In this document: positions 39,304 to 50,294 of the stretch, in pieces
How the letters are laid out: the number at the start of each line of letters is the position of its first letter
How positions within the stretch are numbered: the first letter of the stretch is position 1
NCBI RefSeq assembly: GCF_019399895.1
Contig: NC_091870.1
Coordinates: 7,361,001 to 7,425,000, forward strand
Reading direction: 5' to 3'
DNA from: Cardiocondyla obscurior
Lineage: Eukaryota > Arthropoda > Insecta > Hymenoptera > Formicidae
Length of the DNA: 64,000 bases
The notes under the pieces: model-generated
The model's database searches: none
The model's input: the letters and a program-made list of their open reading frames with translations, nothing else
What the model was told of the DNA's origin: nothing
Translations under genes and position numbers: made by a program

Positions 39304-42300
39304 CTTTGACGTGTCAGGAAAAGTCGGCGGGCGACAATAGAAATATCTGCGAGCGACGTCGCGCATTGTGACGGTTGAGGCCTCTAACTTTCACGAATGC
39401 GCCAAAATCTGATTTTGGAAACGCGTGATGACACTCGGATAATACTTTACTAACGACTAGACATCTGTTAGTCGGCGTTAGTCGGCAAGAATAAACGACA
39501 TGGCCAGCATAATGGTTGCTAACGGTGCTAGATGTAAAGCGGTACGATGCGCATCCGCATAAATTGGAGATTTGTCGAGGGAAAATTTTTCTGCGTCATT
39601 TTGGAAGTATGTAAAGGCCACTTTAATCAAGATCGGTTAAATATTTAATCGCGAACACAGTACGTGAGAGCGTCGTTGCATTTATATGCGCAATTAAATC
39701 TTAATTGATCCGGTGAAATAATACATTTCTTACATGGACCAGGCTTTCATCGAACCGAACTTAACGCAGAATTTGTTTTCTTCGATACGTGACATCCATC
39801 AGGCAGCTTATCAGAATTTAAATAAGTCGCGCGCGCGCGAGAAACTCGTATAATTTGTATTCCAATTAAGAATCGTCCCGTATCGTCGGCGATCTTCAAT
39901 CGCGATGCATGTCGTATTCGGAAAGGCTTTTTCGGCCGAATAATAATTAAGCGGCGGCGGTCAATTTCGCAAGTAGTAAATTCAACGACGCTGCGGAACC
40001 GGCGCGTGAAAAACAGTTACTTTTACAACCGACGACACCGATAACCGCCGTATAACGCACACGAAGATCGGTCGATCGCGATTGATATGCAAATCGCTCG
40101 CGTCATTAGCACTCTGAATGTGCGTTGTCAAAGAACGTGGGCACCGAGGAGGTGTGACCATTACGGGAAGAAGATTTCAAAGGGTGCCATGTGCATTCAA
40201 CGTCGGCGATGACGGCGACGACGAGGACGAGGAGGAGGAGACCGCGCGACCGGTGGCCATCCGTCATTAAGATGAAAAATTATGCTCTCCTACGATTGTC
40301 CTCGTCGTCCACCGTCGGTCCGCGTGGATCGAAGCGGTTGCATCTGCGTCATGGTCAGCTGCGGGTCAGACCAATTAGGCTCTCTCGTGAGAAAGTGCCC
40401 GGAAAGGAGCGAGCGAAATGAAACTCCCTCGGTATAACGACGAGACGGGATGTATAAATAACTCGGGGACGGTAACTTCCAAGTACCGGGATTGGGGGCT
40501 GGTACTCGGCATACTTTCGCGATTTCGATTTATATGCCGATTCAAAAGACCTCGTAGAGAATGCAAGAACAAGCGGCGTTCCTTTCGCCTTCATTTCCCG
40601 GAGTACGTCGCGTGTAATTGCAGTCTAAAGAACAAAACGGAACGGTTTCGAGCGATCCTCGTTTAATCTTTGAAGCTGTCAATTCCCTCGCGGCATGATA
40701 TATGAGTCCTCTCGTTGAGGCACTACTTTGAAGGAGGAAAAAAAATTAATAAAATTAAATAAAAAGCATCTAATTACAAAGTGTCGTCCGTGATGCGACT
40801 GGTACCGACGTGGGCCGCGTGAACGAACAAGACGTCGGGCAATTTACGTAACTTTCATCAGGCCAGATAAGACAGGGAGTGGCAGGAAATAATCCCCGGC
40901 GAAGTTACCCATCGCGCGAGAGCCGGCTATTATCGCGAGCGCTCCGAAGCTCGTTTCAGATCGCGCGATCCAAGTCAGCTAGAACGTAATTATCGCTCCG
41001 CGCTTCGTGTACGGTACGCCACCGGCACGGCTTCATCCCGGATCCGGCGAGATAGCCGGGCGCGCAGCGGGAATAATGAACGCACTTCTGGTATTTAGCG
41101 TGAGAGATGGCGTACGTCAGCTTGATAAATAAACGCGGTTTTCAGCCGTATTTTTATCGCGCGGTGAGAGGCGGCGGCCGGGCGTTTCGCGGAGACGAAA
41201 AACACAGGTGGCCGCGATTGCGCGCGTTATCCCACCGGCACCTGAGCAAGACTCCGCGCTCGAGAGTCCGCGGAATAATTAGAGGCATTTGTTTCCGCGC
41301 CGCGAGAAACGTGGGTGCTTTTCGGTCCACGCCACTGTCGAGATAGAACGGGTATAATCCGATGATCCAATCGAGGCTTTAGCCGCGTGGCGAAAGAATT
41401 TAGTCTGTCGGTATTAACGACACTTACGGCTGGTACAGAATAAAAAGAAAAAAAGAAAATAGGCCTTAAAAAAGATTATTACGTCGTTGCTAAGTAACAA
41501 TTATATTATAGTTCTTAAATTATATCGATATATGATTATAATATTATTATTAAAGCGAAAGAAGTATTTATCTACGCGATTATTAGGGACGCCCGGCGTA
41601 AAAGGATTCCGCGGAAACCGTCGTAAAGTCGAAATGTTTCCTACCCGGCCACTTGATTATGCTAATCCTACACGTTTTAAGCTTCGTGGCCGAACGGTCG
41701 ACCTACTTCGCGGCGGAACGTCGCTTTCCCCACGAGAATCCTGACGGGGATAATGGAACGTCCTGCGAGGATCGGATTACATCGAAAGAAATGACAGAAA
41801 ACAAATCGATACGAGCCGGCGATCGTTCTTCCATCCTAGCTCGCAGTTGTAAAATAAATTGCCGCGACGTGACGATGTACCCCTGCTATTTTATGGCGCT
41901 AGATGTTATTACCCCCTTCGTATCGAGGTATCGGTTTACGGGAAAAAAATGTTTGCTTTTTTCCGTCGCTGCAAATAAGAGTTAAAATCATTATGAATTT
42001 CTCATTGCGGATAGGAATCGTGAAGGATATTTAAAAAAAAAAAAAGGAAAAAAAAAGGAAATCTCGTTCGAACAAATCAGATAAAAAAAAAATAAAAAAA
42101 AAATCGACTATTCGGGAGAAAGCCGAACAATGGGCGAAAGCTATTGAAGCACACGGTTGAATAGACGCTTACGGAATAGATCAATAAACCACTCGATATC
42201 TAGCGCTCCTACGGTGGAGGAAAAATATTCAGCGGAGTTGACCGGATGTGTGTAATCCTCGGCGAGTTTCGAAAAATGCGAGAGAAAGACGAGCTTCGCT

Positions 42301-45300
42301 ATAACCTCGCCGGAGAAATAAACGGACGACACGCGCTTTACAGGGTCGCGGTGAAGAGGGGAGGGAAGAGGAAGGCGGAAAGTACGGAGGTACGCTGTTC
42401 CTCAGGATTTCGAGAACGCTTAATCCTGTTTTGAAAAGTCGGTCTCGCATAACCGTGACAAACCCGACACCTTAAGATAGTTTATGACGATCCCTCGCTC
42501 GCTCTCTCGACCTGCGCGTCGCTATTATTTTACAGCCCGTCCGGGATCTCACGAATGAAAGAGGGAATGATTTTTTATCCGGCCTCGAACAGGCTCTCTT
42601 ATCAATATTAATCTCCCCTCTTTTTTTTCGACCATTAATTGGGTCGCTATCTGCCGAGGGCAATCGACCTCGTCGTGCCGAGTTGAGCAAATACATTATC
42701 CTTTGCACCGTTAAATCCCGTAAGATTTAAGAACACCTTTTTCCCATGATCTGAAATATTAATAATAATCCTTTAAAAACGCCGACGTAAATTTCGTGGC
42801 TTTCAAATAAATGGAAAGTATTCGTGAAATAAGTACGAAAATTAAGGGAACAGAATAGGAATTAGATTGACGATATTACGATAGTCGCACGAGCGAATAT
42901 AAGCTGGTCGGGAGATAAGATAAGTCGGGATGGCAACCACTGGCCCGTTTCTCGTGAGGCAGGTATTGTGTCGGGAATGGTATTTGTAAATTTCGGCCAC
43001 GCGGTTATATCCCTCGATTTGCAAGGCGCCGTGGAGAAAATTGAATCCGGCTTGAGAGGAGAAACAAACGAGTGGAGGAGCGCCGGGGCAGTTGATTTAA
43101 TATGGCCGTCCGTCAAGGCGCGTACGCGTCACGCTCGATTCACGTGTAAGAGACGGACGTCTGCTTTCTTCCCTCTCCGAAATCTGTCTAGTCGCGTGGC
43201 ACGACGCGGGCGTTACCCGCCGTTGCCTTTCAAAGATCCTATCGCTGCCCCGCTGACGTTCCTCCGCTCCGCTTGCCAAGCTGAACCAAGCCGAACTAAC
43301 TCCGCCGCGACGGGAAAGAAATTTCGCGAGGCCGACTACGCCGGTTGAATGGGAATCGGATTAATTACGGGCATGACCGCAATGCGAAGTGTACCCTCCA
43401 CCGGAGACGACCATCGCTCATAAAACAGCCTTACGATCCTATAAAGATACCCCGTCTCCTTAAACATTATTTTTACACGCGGGAGAGAGAGGTGAAGCAC
43501 CTTTCCCGCGCGCGATATCGCGATCAAAAATCAACGGCGAATACCGACGATACCGCGAGATACGTGATTCTGTTTGCGCGTCGGTCGCGAGGGCAGCCGG
43601 ATGCTCGCGAAAACAGATAAATCGTCGAATTCATTAGCGGGAATCTTCGAAACTTCATTCGTCCAGTACCCATGTCAAGGCAGATCCCGCTGTTCCGACA
43701 AGACGCGGTGTCATGTTCGCGAGAGGATGACCTCATGCCGCGGTCCCCTGGTTTCTCGTAACCGGACGGCACACGTGGTGTGCGCCTTAGCGCGCGTGCA
43801 GCGCACACACACACGCTACGGTAACGCATCTGCATGCTGCTTCATTGAACATTCCGCGCACGAAACGTTGTTCGAGCAAACGGCTGCCCGAGCGCTAGAC
43901 CGGCATAACGCCCGACGCCGTTTGATATTTATGAACGCAATTCGGAAAGCGAGCGCGGGCACGATCGAGCACGACCGTCGATTCCTTCCGCTCGCCTCCG
44001 TCGAGCACACGCGCGCGCTCCGAGTTATCGGCACGTGCTTTAATTAAATTTATCGGTCTCGCGAAACCGCGCGCCTCGCGGCAGGCGTGGGATACGCCGC
44101 CCGCTGTAAATCCCGACGTTCGCAATCGTCGTGCCCCGACGGCGTGCCGCGCGACGGCTTTAGCTGGACCTTACAACGCATTGTTTGCAAATAAAACCCG
44201 AATGGGAATTAAACCTGCCGACGGTAAATTCGCATCGGGCTGCGTCCACCACGTAAAGTTGAATAACTGCCCCTTTAAATCCCAAAGGAGTCTAATATAT
44301 TCCGATTAATGTTAAAAGGTTAAATATATGGGAAGCGCGTAGAGAGAGAGTAACCTTGTACGGATGTGAGGAAGAAATTTAATTTATCGATTGCGCTTTT
44401 CGAAATTTCTTTTCTGGCCCGTATGAATATTCAGCCGGCAAAGCCGGCGTCGCCGGGTTTTAGCGCGCGGTCGGCCGAAAGTCCCTCCGTGGATTTATCA
44501 CTGGAAAGAGACTCACGGGGCATTTTCGTGATCTCGCCGTCGGTGCCTTTGATGCGTGGGCGTGGGCCGCGCAAATCGAATCGCCCGGAGTCTCATCACG
44601 TTCCCCGTTGTAATCATGGGCTATCCCGCGCCTGATCCGGGGCTGATTATAATTTATGTTTCGTTATTCAGCTCCGCGTTGCATGCGCCGCTTCCGCCGT
44701 TCCCCGGGTTCGCTTCTGCGGCTTATTTTCCATGCCGTTCGTGGCTAGATTACGCGGCAACATACTGCCCGCCGCGTAATCTCAGCCTCCGTCAAAGATA
44801 GAGAAGACCCTTGCCACGAGAGAATTAACGGCGAATCCGCGAAACACTCCCGAGGAAGAGCACAAGTTATTGTTCGCGGTTCGGCCGAAGCTTACGCGCG
44901 GTATCTCTCGCCGAGGATATTTCATCTCTAATAAAATCTGTCGCCCGAGAGTGGCGGAATACTCGTCGGCAAAAGCCGGAGCGCCGAGCGGACTCAATTT
45001 CCCGGCGCTACCGGGCTCGCAATCACCGTCGCTCTTTTGCGTAACCGAGCGCAACTTTGATTATAATTTATTCCTTTCTTATTCGAGTCACGGTGTCGAC
45101 GCAATCGCTGTTCATTTCCCCCCGCGAGCGGTAACGCCAGATTACATGTCGATATAAAGCGGCCGTAATTTCTGTCAGTAATCAAACGCAATAAGTTAGT
45201 GTGTACGAGACAGGGCGCTTTCAATTCCGGAGTAACGCGAAGCGAGCCTCGCCGCTTTATACCGCCGCTTCCCTTTAACAAAATGTAAGGGACGATCGTT

Positions 45301-45355
45301 CCTTAAAATCAGATCAAGATCGGGGTCGCCCTTCTTTTCGTCGACGGGCAACACG

Positions 45356-45373
45356 CGAGCGCGCGCGCGCTCG
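45356..45373. repeat. 18-nt palindrome of alternating CG
   Basis: CGAGCGCGCGCGCGCTCG is perfectly self-complementary with a ten-base GC alternation at its core. It could extrude a short cruciform or form Z-DNA. Confidence 0.8.
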
Positions 45374-46538
45374 TACGTGAACATCTCGTCGACACGCCGC
45401 GGGCATGTTTTCTCAGCTGGTGCCCCTAACCCTCGGTGGTGGTTCTCCCCCTCTCGTTGTTCCCCCGCCACCCCCGCGAGCAAATCCTGGAGGATCCTTT
45501 CAGGACACGGTCGGCTACCCACAAAGGATCCGGCCTTTCATACGCACGTTATTATACTCTTTACACAATATCGTTCCAACTCGGCCCCACCACCGTCGAA
45601 GAAATACGCGTTGCCGGTGCACCTCGGTACTGTATACCCTACGCCCACGCATTGTGGCCGGAACCATAGGCAGGAGACCGTCGGCGGAGCCGACGAAAGC
45701 CTCGAGACTTTCTCGTTTAATTTGTTGTTGTAGCTGCTTGAGACGCGAATCGAGCCATTCGTCCGTCCGCAAGATCCCTCAAACATTCATTATATTTTTC
45801 CTTTTCCCTTCTCGGCAAGGCGCGCGCGACCGCGACTCGCGCCGGTGGGGTTACGACCCGTCCCGCGCTCGAGAAAGGTCTATATTCGTACGGTATCTCG
45901 CGAACGGTCTCTATTAATCGGGATATCGCGAAGCAGGTGGACCGACCTGCGATCCGCGCGATAGAGGAGCAAGCCCCGAGTGCGTGTCCTTCGAGGATCC
46001 CTTTCTCTTTCCCTTTTCGCCGTCTCTCAGATCGTATCGCCTTTTGTTTTGCAACGCTTTTTACGGCGAATAACTAATAACAGATTGCAATACGCAGTCG
46101 CGATCGTTGATTGATGCATCACGCGTAAATAGCGCCCGGATAAATGGATCGATGATCATCTATTCGCGCTGATCATAGTAATAAGATTTATGACGATCGC
46201 GAAGGCCCATCGAAGGCGATCGTTTTAGTTCACCCGCTGATGATCATATCGCGGATGCAGCCTTGATGCGATTAGGATGCGGCATTATTGCGGTCCATTA
46301 GCGATTGTTTGCGAAGAAAGCAAACGAGTCAATTGCCATCGTTCCGGTGAGCCGTGAAAGCCGCGCGTTACCGCCCGACGGTCTCGTAAATTTATTGAAG
46401 CGTCTCTCGTTCAGAAAAAAAATTTTTCTATTTGATTTGACGCGTCTTGTCTGTCTGCCGCAACAAGGCGCACGGTACTTACAGATTTCCTGGCTTGAGT
46501 AGTTCCTCACAATGTAACACAAACGGTCCGTTTGCACG

Positions 46539-46544
46539 TTTATT
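46539..46544 (-). promoter_or_regulatory. Candidate polyadenylation signal of the calaxin-like gene
   Basis: AATAAA on the minus strand, about 95 nt past the TAA stop. It is the first canonical hexamer downstream of the stop, and I saw no other hexamer in between. The cleavage site was not located. Confidence 0.5.
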
Positions 46545-46637
46545 GCGCGAGGCTATTGTTACAATTCTGACGAAACAAAATATCGATGCCGCTAAGCGCT
46601 CAATTATACGCGCGATAACGTGTTTCGTAAAGACGAA

Positions 46638-47720
46638 TTAAAATCGTCCGAGACGATCCGTAAATGTGCTTAGAAATGCTCGTCGCGCTGTTCTAGTCGG
46701 GAACACCGGTCCCATACATTCTAACAGCAGTAAGCTTCTCTCTTTTATGGCTCTGTGAAATTCTTCTTCGGATATTACGCCATCGCGATCGACATCCAGT
46801 TTTTTCAACAGCGAATCAATCAAATCCTGAAACCATAATTATTTAATTACTATCATTTAACGCAAATTATCCGTTCAGGAGATTTCAGCTACAGTAATTG
46901 ATAATTACTATTTTATTAATAACGTTAAGTTCTAAGATCTATCTGTTGTTAATTAACCTTTACAGCATCGTCGGGATCTTCGTCCGTTTGTAATTTAATT
47001 AAGCAGCCTCGCATCGATATAAATAATTGTTCCTTTTTCAGTTTGTTAGTATGCATAAAATCGTATATCTGCACGTTTCATAAATATTAATCTCGTAGAT
47101 TTTAACGATCTTCGTATGCGATATCAAGAATATATTCTATAGGATTATTAAATAGCTATTAAAGGATTAAAATTACACTGAAAGCGAAATGTATCCTCTC
47201 GTTTAAATTGCCACGAAGAATTATTGAAAGCCCTTCAATCCAGTCCTTTAGGTCAATCTGCATATATACAATTATAATTTTAATTATTATAAAAATATAA
47301 ATTATTCGATATGCCCCAGGTTAATTTCTCATACCTGCAAAATGTTTTTCTTGTCGAACGCGGCGAATATTCTGTCGATATATAAATGACGAATATTTTC
47401 AGTAAAATCCAAAGCGGCATGCATAACGTCTCTAAATACCACTTTTGTCATAGGACCCAAAGTTTGTGTTATTTTTCTATGTATGACAGCTAACGCTACG
47501 GTAAAATTTATTCACGATAAAATATATTGAACGTATACAATATTAAATTTATTAATATTAAAAAAGAGGTTATATTTTATTTTAATGAATAACCTTCAAT
47601 TTCTTTTACGTTAAAGTGAGTTCTTTGCGCTAGTCTTTTGAACAGAGCATAATTTTTTCTTCTAAAAACAATCTCCGGCAGGACTTTATTTAAAGTGTCA
47701 ACGGGCAATTCGACTGGCAT
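46638..47720 (-). CDS. Calaxin/EFCAB1-like EF-hand protein, five exons
   Basis: Complete spliced gene: exons 47720-47594, 47495-47335, 47257-47177, 47068-46958 and 46826-46638 (TAA stop), all with GT-AG introns of 98, 77, 108 and 131 bp. Together they give 669 nt, or 222 residues, close to the roughly 211 of vertebrate calaxin. Residues 86-106 (FAAFD...WIEGL), 152-160 (DEDPDDAVK) and 188-203 (KERSLLLLECMGPVFP) match the calaxin order. Three EF-hand positions are visible: 90-101 and 126-137 are degenerate, while 171-182 (DVDRDGVISEEE) is canonical. Calaxin is a calcium sensor that binds outer-arm dynein and its docking complex in motile cilia and flagella. In an insect the likely sites are sperm and chordotonal neurons, which is inference. 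The start is the only ATG before the first conserved segment. No TATA box or clear RFX X-box was seen upstream. Family assignment is strong; orthology rests on remembered family features, not a search. Confidence 0.9.
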
Positions 47721-48004
47721 TTTGATTTAATAATTTTAATTTACACTTGAAAATTTGTCTAACAAATTTTGATAATTAGAAATGTCAAATAGAAAAAAAA
47801 AGACTATCAAACTTTTTTGTCATGCATTTCAACTATATTATAGAATTTTTTGAACGCTCTATTTTATTATATTAACATTTTAATTTATTTATACTGACTT
47901 TGCAATAATTATGCATTAAAATATTTTTTTAATAATTAATATTAAAATATCAAATATGCCATAATCCATGTAGAAATACCTCAAATTGTACCCAGTAGCC
48001 AACT
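47721..48004. other. AT-rich divergent spacer between calaxin-like gene and tRNA-Ile
   Basis: A 284-bp strongly AT-rich spacer holding the upstream region of the minus-strand calaxin-like gene and the 5' flank of the plus-strand tRNA. I see no TATA box at a sensible distance from 47720, no X-box motif and no open frame of note. The tRNA needs no upstream element because its promoter is internal. Confidence 0.6.
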
Positions 48005-48078
48005 GGCCCATTAGCTCAGTTGGTTAGAGCGTCGTGCTAATAACGCGAAGGTCGCGGGTTCGATCCCCTCATGGGCCA
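48005..48078 (+). tRNA. tRNA-Ile (anticodon AAT)
   Basis: A 74-nt cloverleaf. The acceptor stem GGCCCAT (48005-48011) pairs fully with ATGGGCC (48071-48077), followed by discriminator A. The D stem is GCTC/GAGC, and the anticodon stem carries loop CTAATAA with anticodon AAT at 48039-48041. The T arm GCGGG-TTCGATC-CCCTC has one C:T mismatch at its second pair. Internal A-box (TAGCTCAGTTGG) and B-box (GGTTCGATCCC) are intact. There is no intron and no encoded CCA. The AAT anticodon is normally modified to IAU and reads AUU, AUC and AUA. No other tRNA was found in the window. Confidence 0.97.
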
Positions 48079-48079
48079 A

Positions 48080-48085
48080 TTTTTT
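48080..48085 (+). terminator. RNA polymerase III T-run terminator of tRNA-Ile
   Basis: Six consecutive T residues beginning two bases after the tRNA 3' end, followed by a C and further T runs. This is the usual pol III termination signal. Confidence 0.85.
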
Positions 48086-50269
48086 CTTTTATTTTCTGCA
48101 AATTTTTGTATGTCTTAACAGTAATCTTTACCGTATAATTAATTTTATATCTTCGCGATCAATTAAAAAAAAAAAAAAAAATGCAACGCTTATACGTTTA
48201 AAAGTTTCATAACAGCTTCTCTCTCACGCTTTAACGCCCATGGTTCACCATCTACGGACACCTTAGATTGGTTCGTGTGTTCGAAATGCTTGTAACGTGC
48301 AAAGACTTATCGTAAAAAGATACGCGCGTACAAGGGTCGCGTAATCTCATATGGAAAGCTGCTACGAAATATCCGGCAATATAAAGGCAATAAAACAGTA
48401 TAGCTGGTTCTCACGTGGTCGTGAGAAGAGGGAGAAAACGGCCGTAAGGCTGCACGTCCGAGAAACGTAAAAGCGAGACAACGAACGAATTTCGGCGCGA
48501 TAACCGATGAGTCGTGAACGCTCGGCACGAATTCGTTTCACGGAAGCCGTCCGACCGGCATAAAAGGCGACAATAAAACCCAGCCTAAGTATATCTAATG
48601 ACATCATTTGGTTGGCAAACGTAATAAACGGGCACAAAGCCGCGGGGATTTCGTCGAGAATGTAAAAACGCGGGAACGGCTTAAAGACGCCCGAGAAAGG
48701 GTGAATCCCGCATGTGCGCGCGTACGTTTTGCGGAGCCGCGCGAGAGGACACGGAAGGGCCAATGTATGAGAAAAAGAAAGAGGAAAGACGCCTGGAATT
48801 TCGTGTGCGAGACCAAAGTTCCTCGCGAACAAAAAAAAAAAAGAAAAAAAAGCAAGCAAAGAAATACCCACCTCCAATCCTTTCTGCTGCCACACGTGAA
48901 CGCTCGCGTCGTTTTAGGAGAAATACGAGAGATAGAGAGGAAAGGGCTCGGCCTGATGGCGCGCTTCAGGGCGCATTGTTTGACCGGCCGGGGGCAAATC
49001 CTATCGGCAAACGAAATACGGCTGATCCTCTCGAGATCATCAAGCCTTAGTTCGTAAATAATGGCCTGAGATCTTTACGCGAGGTCGCGTAATACGGTGA
49101 ATTTTCTTAATCTTCCCGAATGGGAGACGTGAACGAAGGAATCGCGGCGCAGCGAGCGCATACGTGAGACTTCCCGCCTCGATTAAGAAAGCGGACGATA
49201 TTTTACGTCCCGCGTGAGTCCGGCTTAAAAAATGTTGAGGCGACGGGTAGGAATACGTTTTTGTTTTATGAAACATCACGTACCATCCATGATAATTTGA
49301 GAATCCCTTCGAACCCACGTCACTTTACTAAATCTAATCGAGCTCGACGCATCCGAACGATCCGCTCCGGAGCCACGAAACGCGATCGTCGGTCTGCCGA
49401 AACCGTTCCGCCACGCCAATGGAAAAAAAAAGGGAAAAACAAAAAAAAAATCGTCCCGATATATTTTTCGCATATCCGTTCCGGGCAGCAACGAACCCGA
49501 GATATATCACCAGTACGAACGTCATCGCGCATCTGTAAGAACGCCCTTTTTTATCCCCGATCCCTATAATCACGAGCTCATTAGTCCCCGCCGGCGGATA
49601 ATTTACGAGCCGGACGTTACTCGCGCGGGCAATCGCCGAGGGACCGAATTGTTTCGCTTAAGTAGGCAACGAGCTCGCGAGAACAGGAAAGGCCTCGCTT
49701 TCGCGAAGGGCGCCGCAATAATCCCGGCCGGGGGAAAGAAAACGAAGGGCGAGAAGAGGCGCCTTGTGTTCCTATGTAGCGTAGCCGAGACTTGGAACGA
49801 CTGTAATCTTGGGCTATCTAACGTTGTAAATGTAGCGAGGTGATGATTTGCGACCTCCCTGCAGCACCGTGGAGAGGACTGGCGTGTAGGGATACACTCC
49901 GGACCTTTAGATTCAATTTCGCGGGGCGTCAGCCGCTGACGCGATGTCCGCCCACCTTCCGCGAGATGTTGATGTACGACACGGTAGACCGCAGTAGACT
50001 TCGGATCTCCCCTCTGGAAATTTTCAAGCGTCGATTCGTCCCGTGGTGTTAAAATAGAATAATTGTGACCGTACGTTCGATGGGGCTTGGCAAAAATTAA
50101 TTTTACGTTCAATTAGATTTCCATTAAATTAAAAATACAAATTTCTATTTAATTAAACTGTAAATTAATTTCAAGTGAAAAATAATTTCTGCAACCTCTT
50201 TATATTTATCTTTTGTCTCTTATTCGGCATTTGTTTGGAACAAAATTAGATTTTACTGCGTCACGTATT

Positions 50270-50294
50270 AAAAAAAAAAAAAAAAAAAAAAAAA
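50270..50294. repeat. Poly-A run of 25
   Basis: Uninterrupted homopolymer. No target-site duplication or SINE-like body was recognised upstream. Confidence 0.9.

Larger units (their letters stand above)
34691..46538. other. Non-genic sequence
   Basis: About 12 kb without a supportable gene. AT-rich at 36160-36330, 37200-37390 and 38130-38460; strongly CpG-rich at 38520-39110, 40900-41340 and 43050-45980, where many long frames overlap on both strands. Contains an AAAAT repeat, an alternating CG palindrome and one exon-like minus-strand segment at 39246-39303. Confidence 0.45.
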
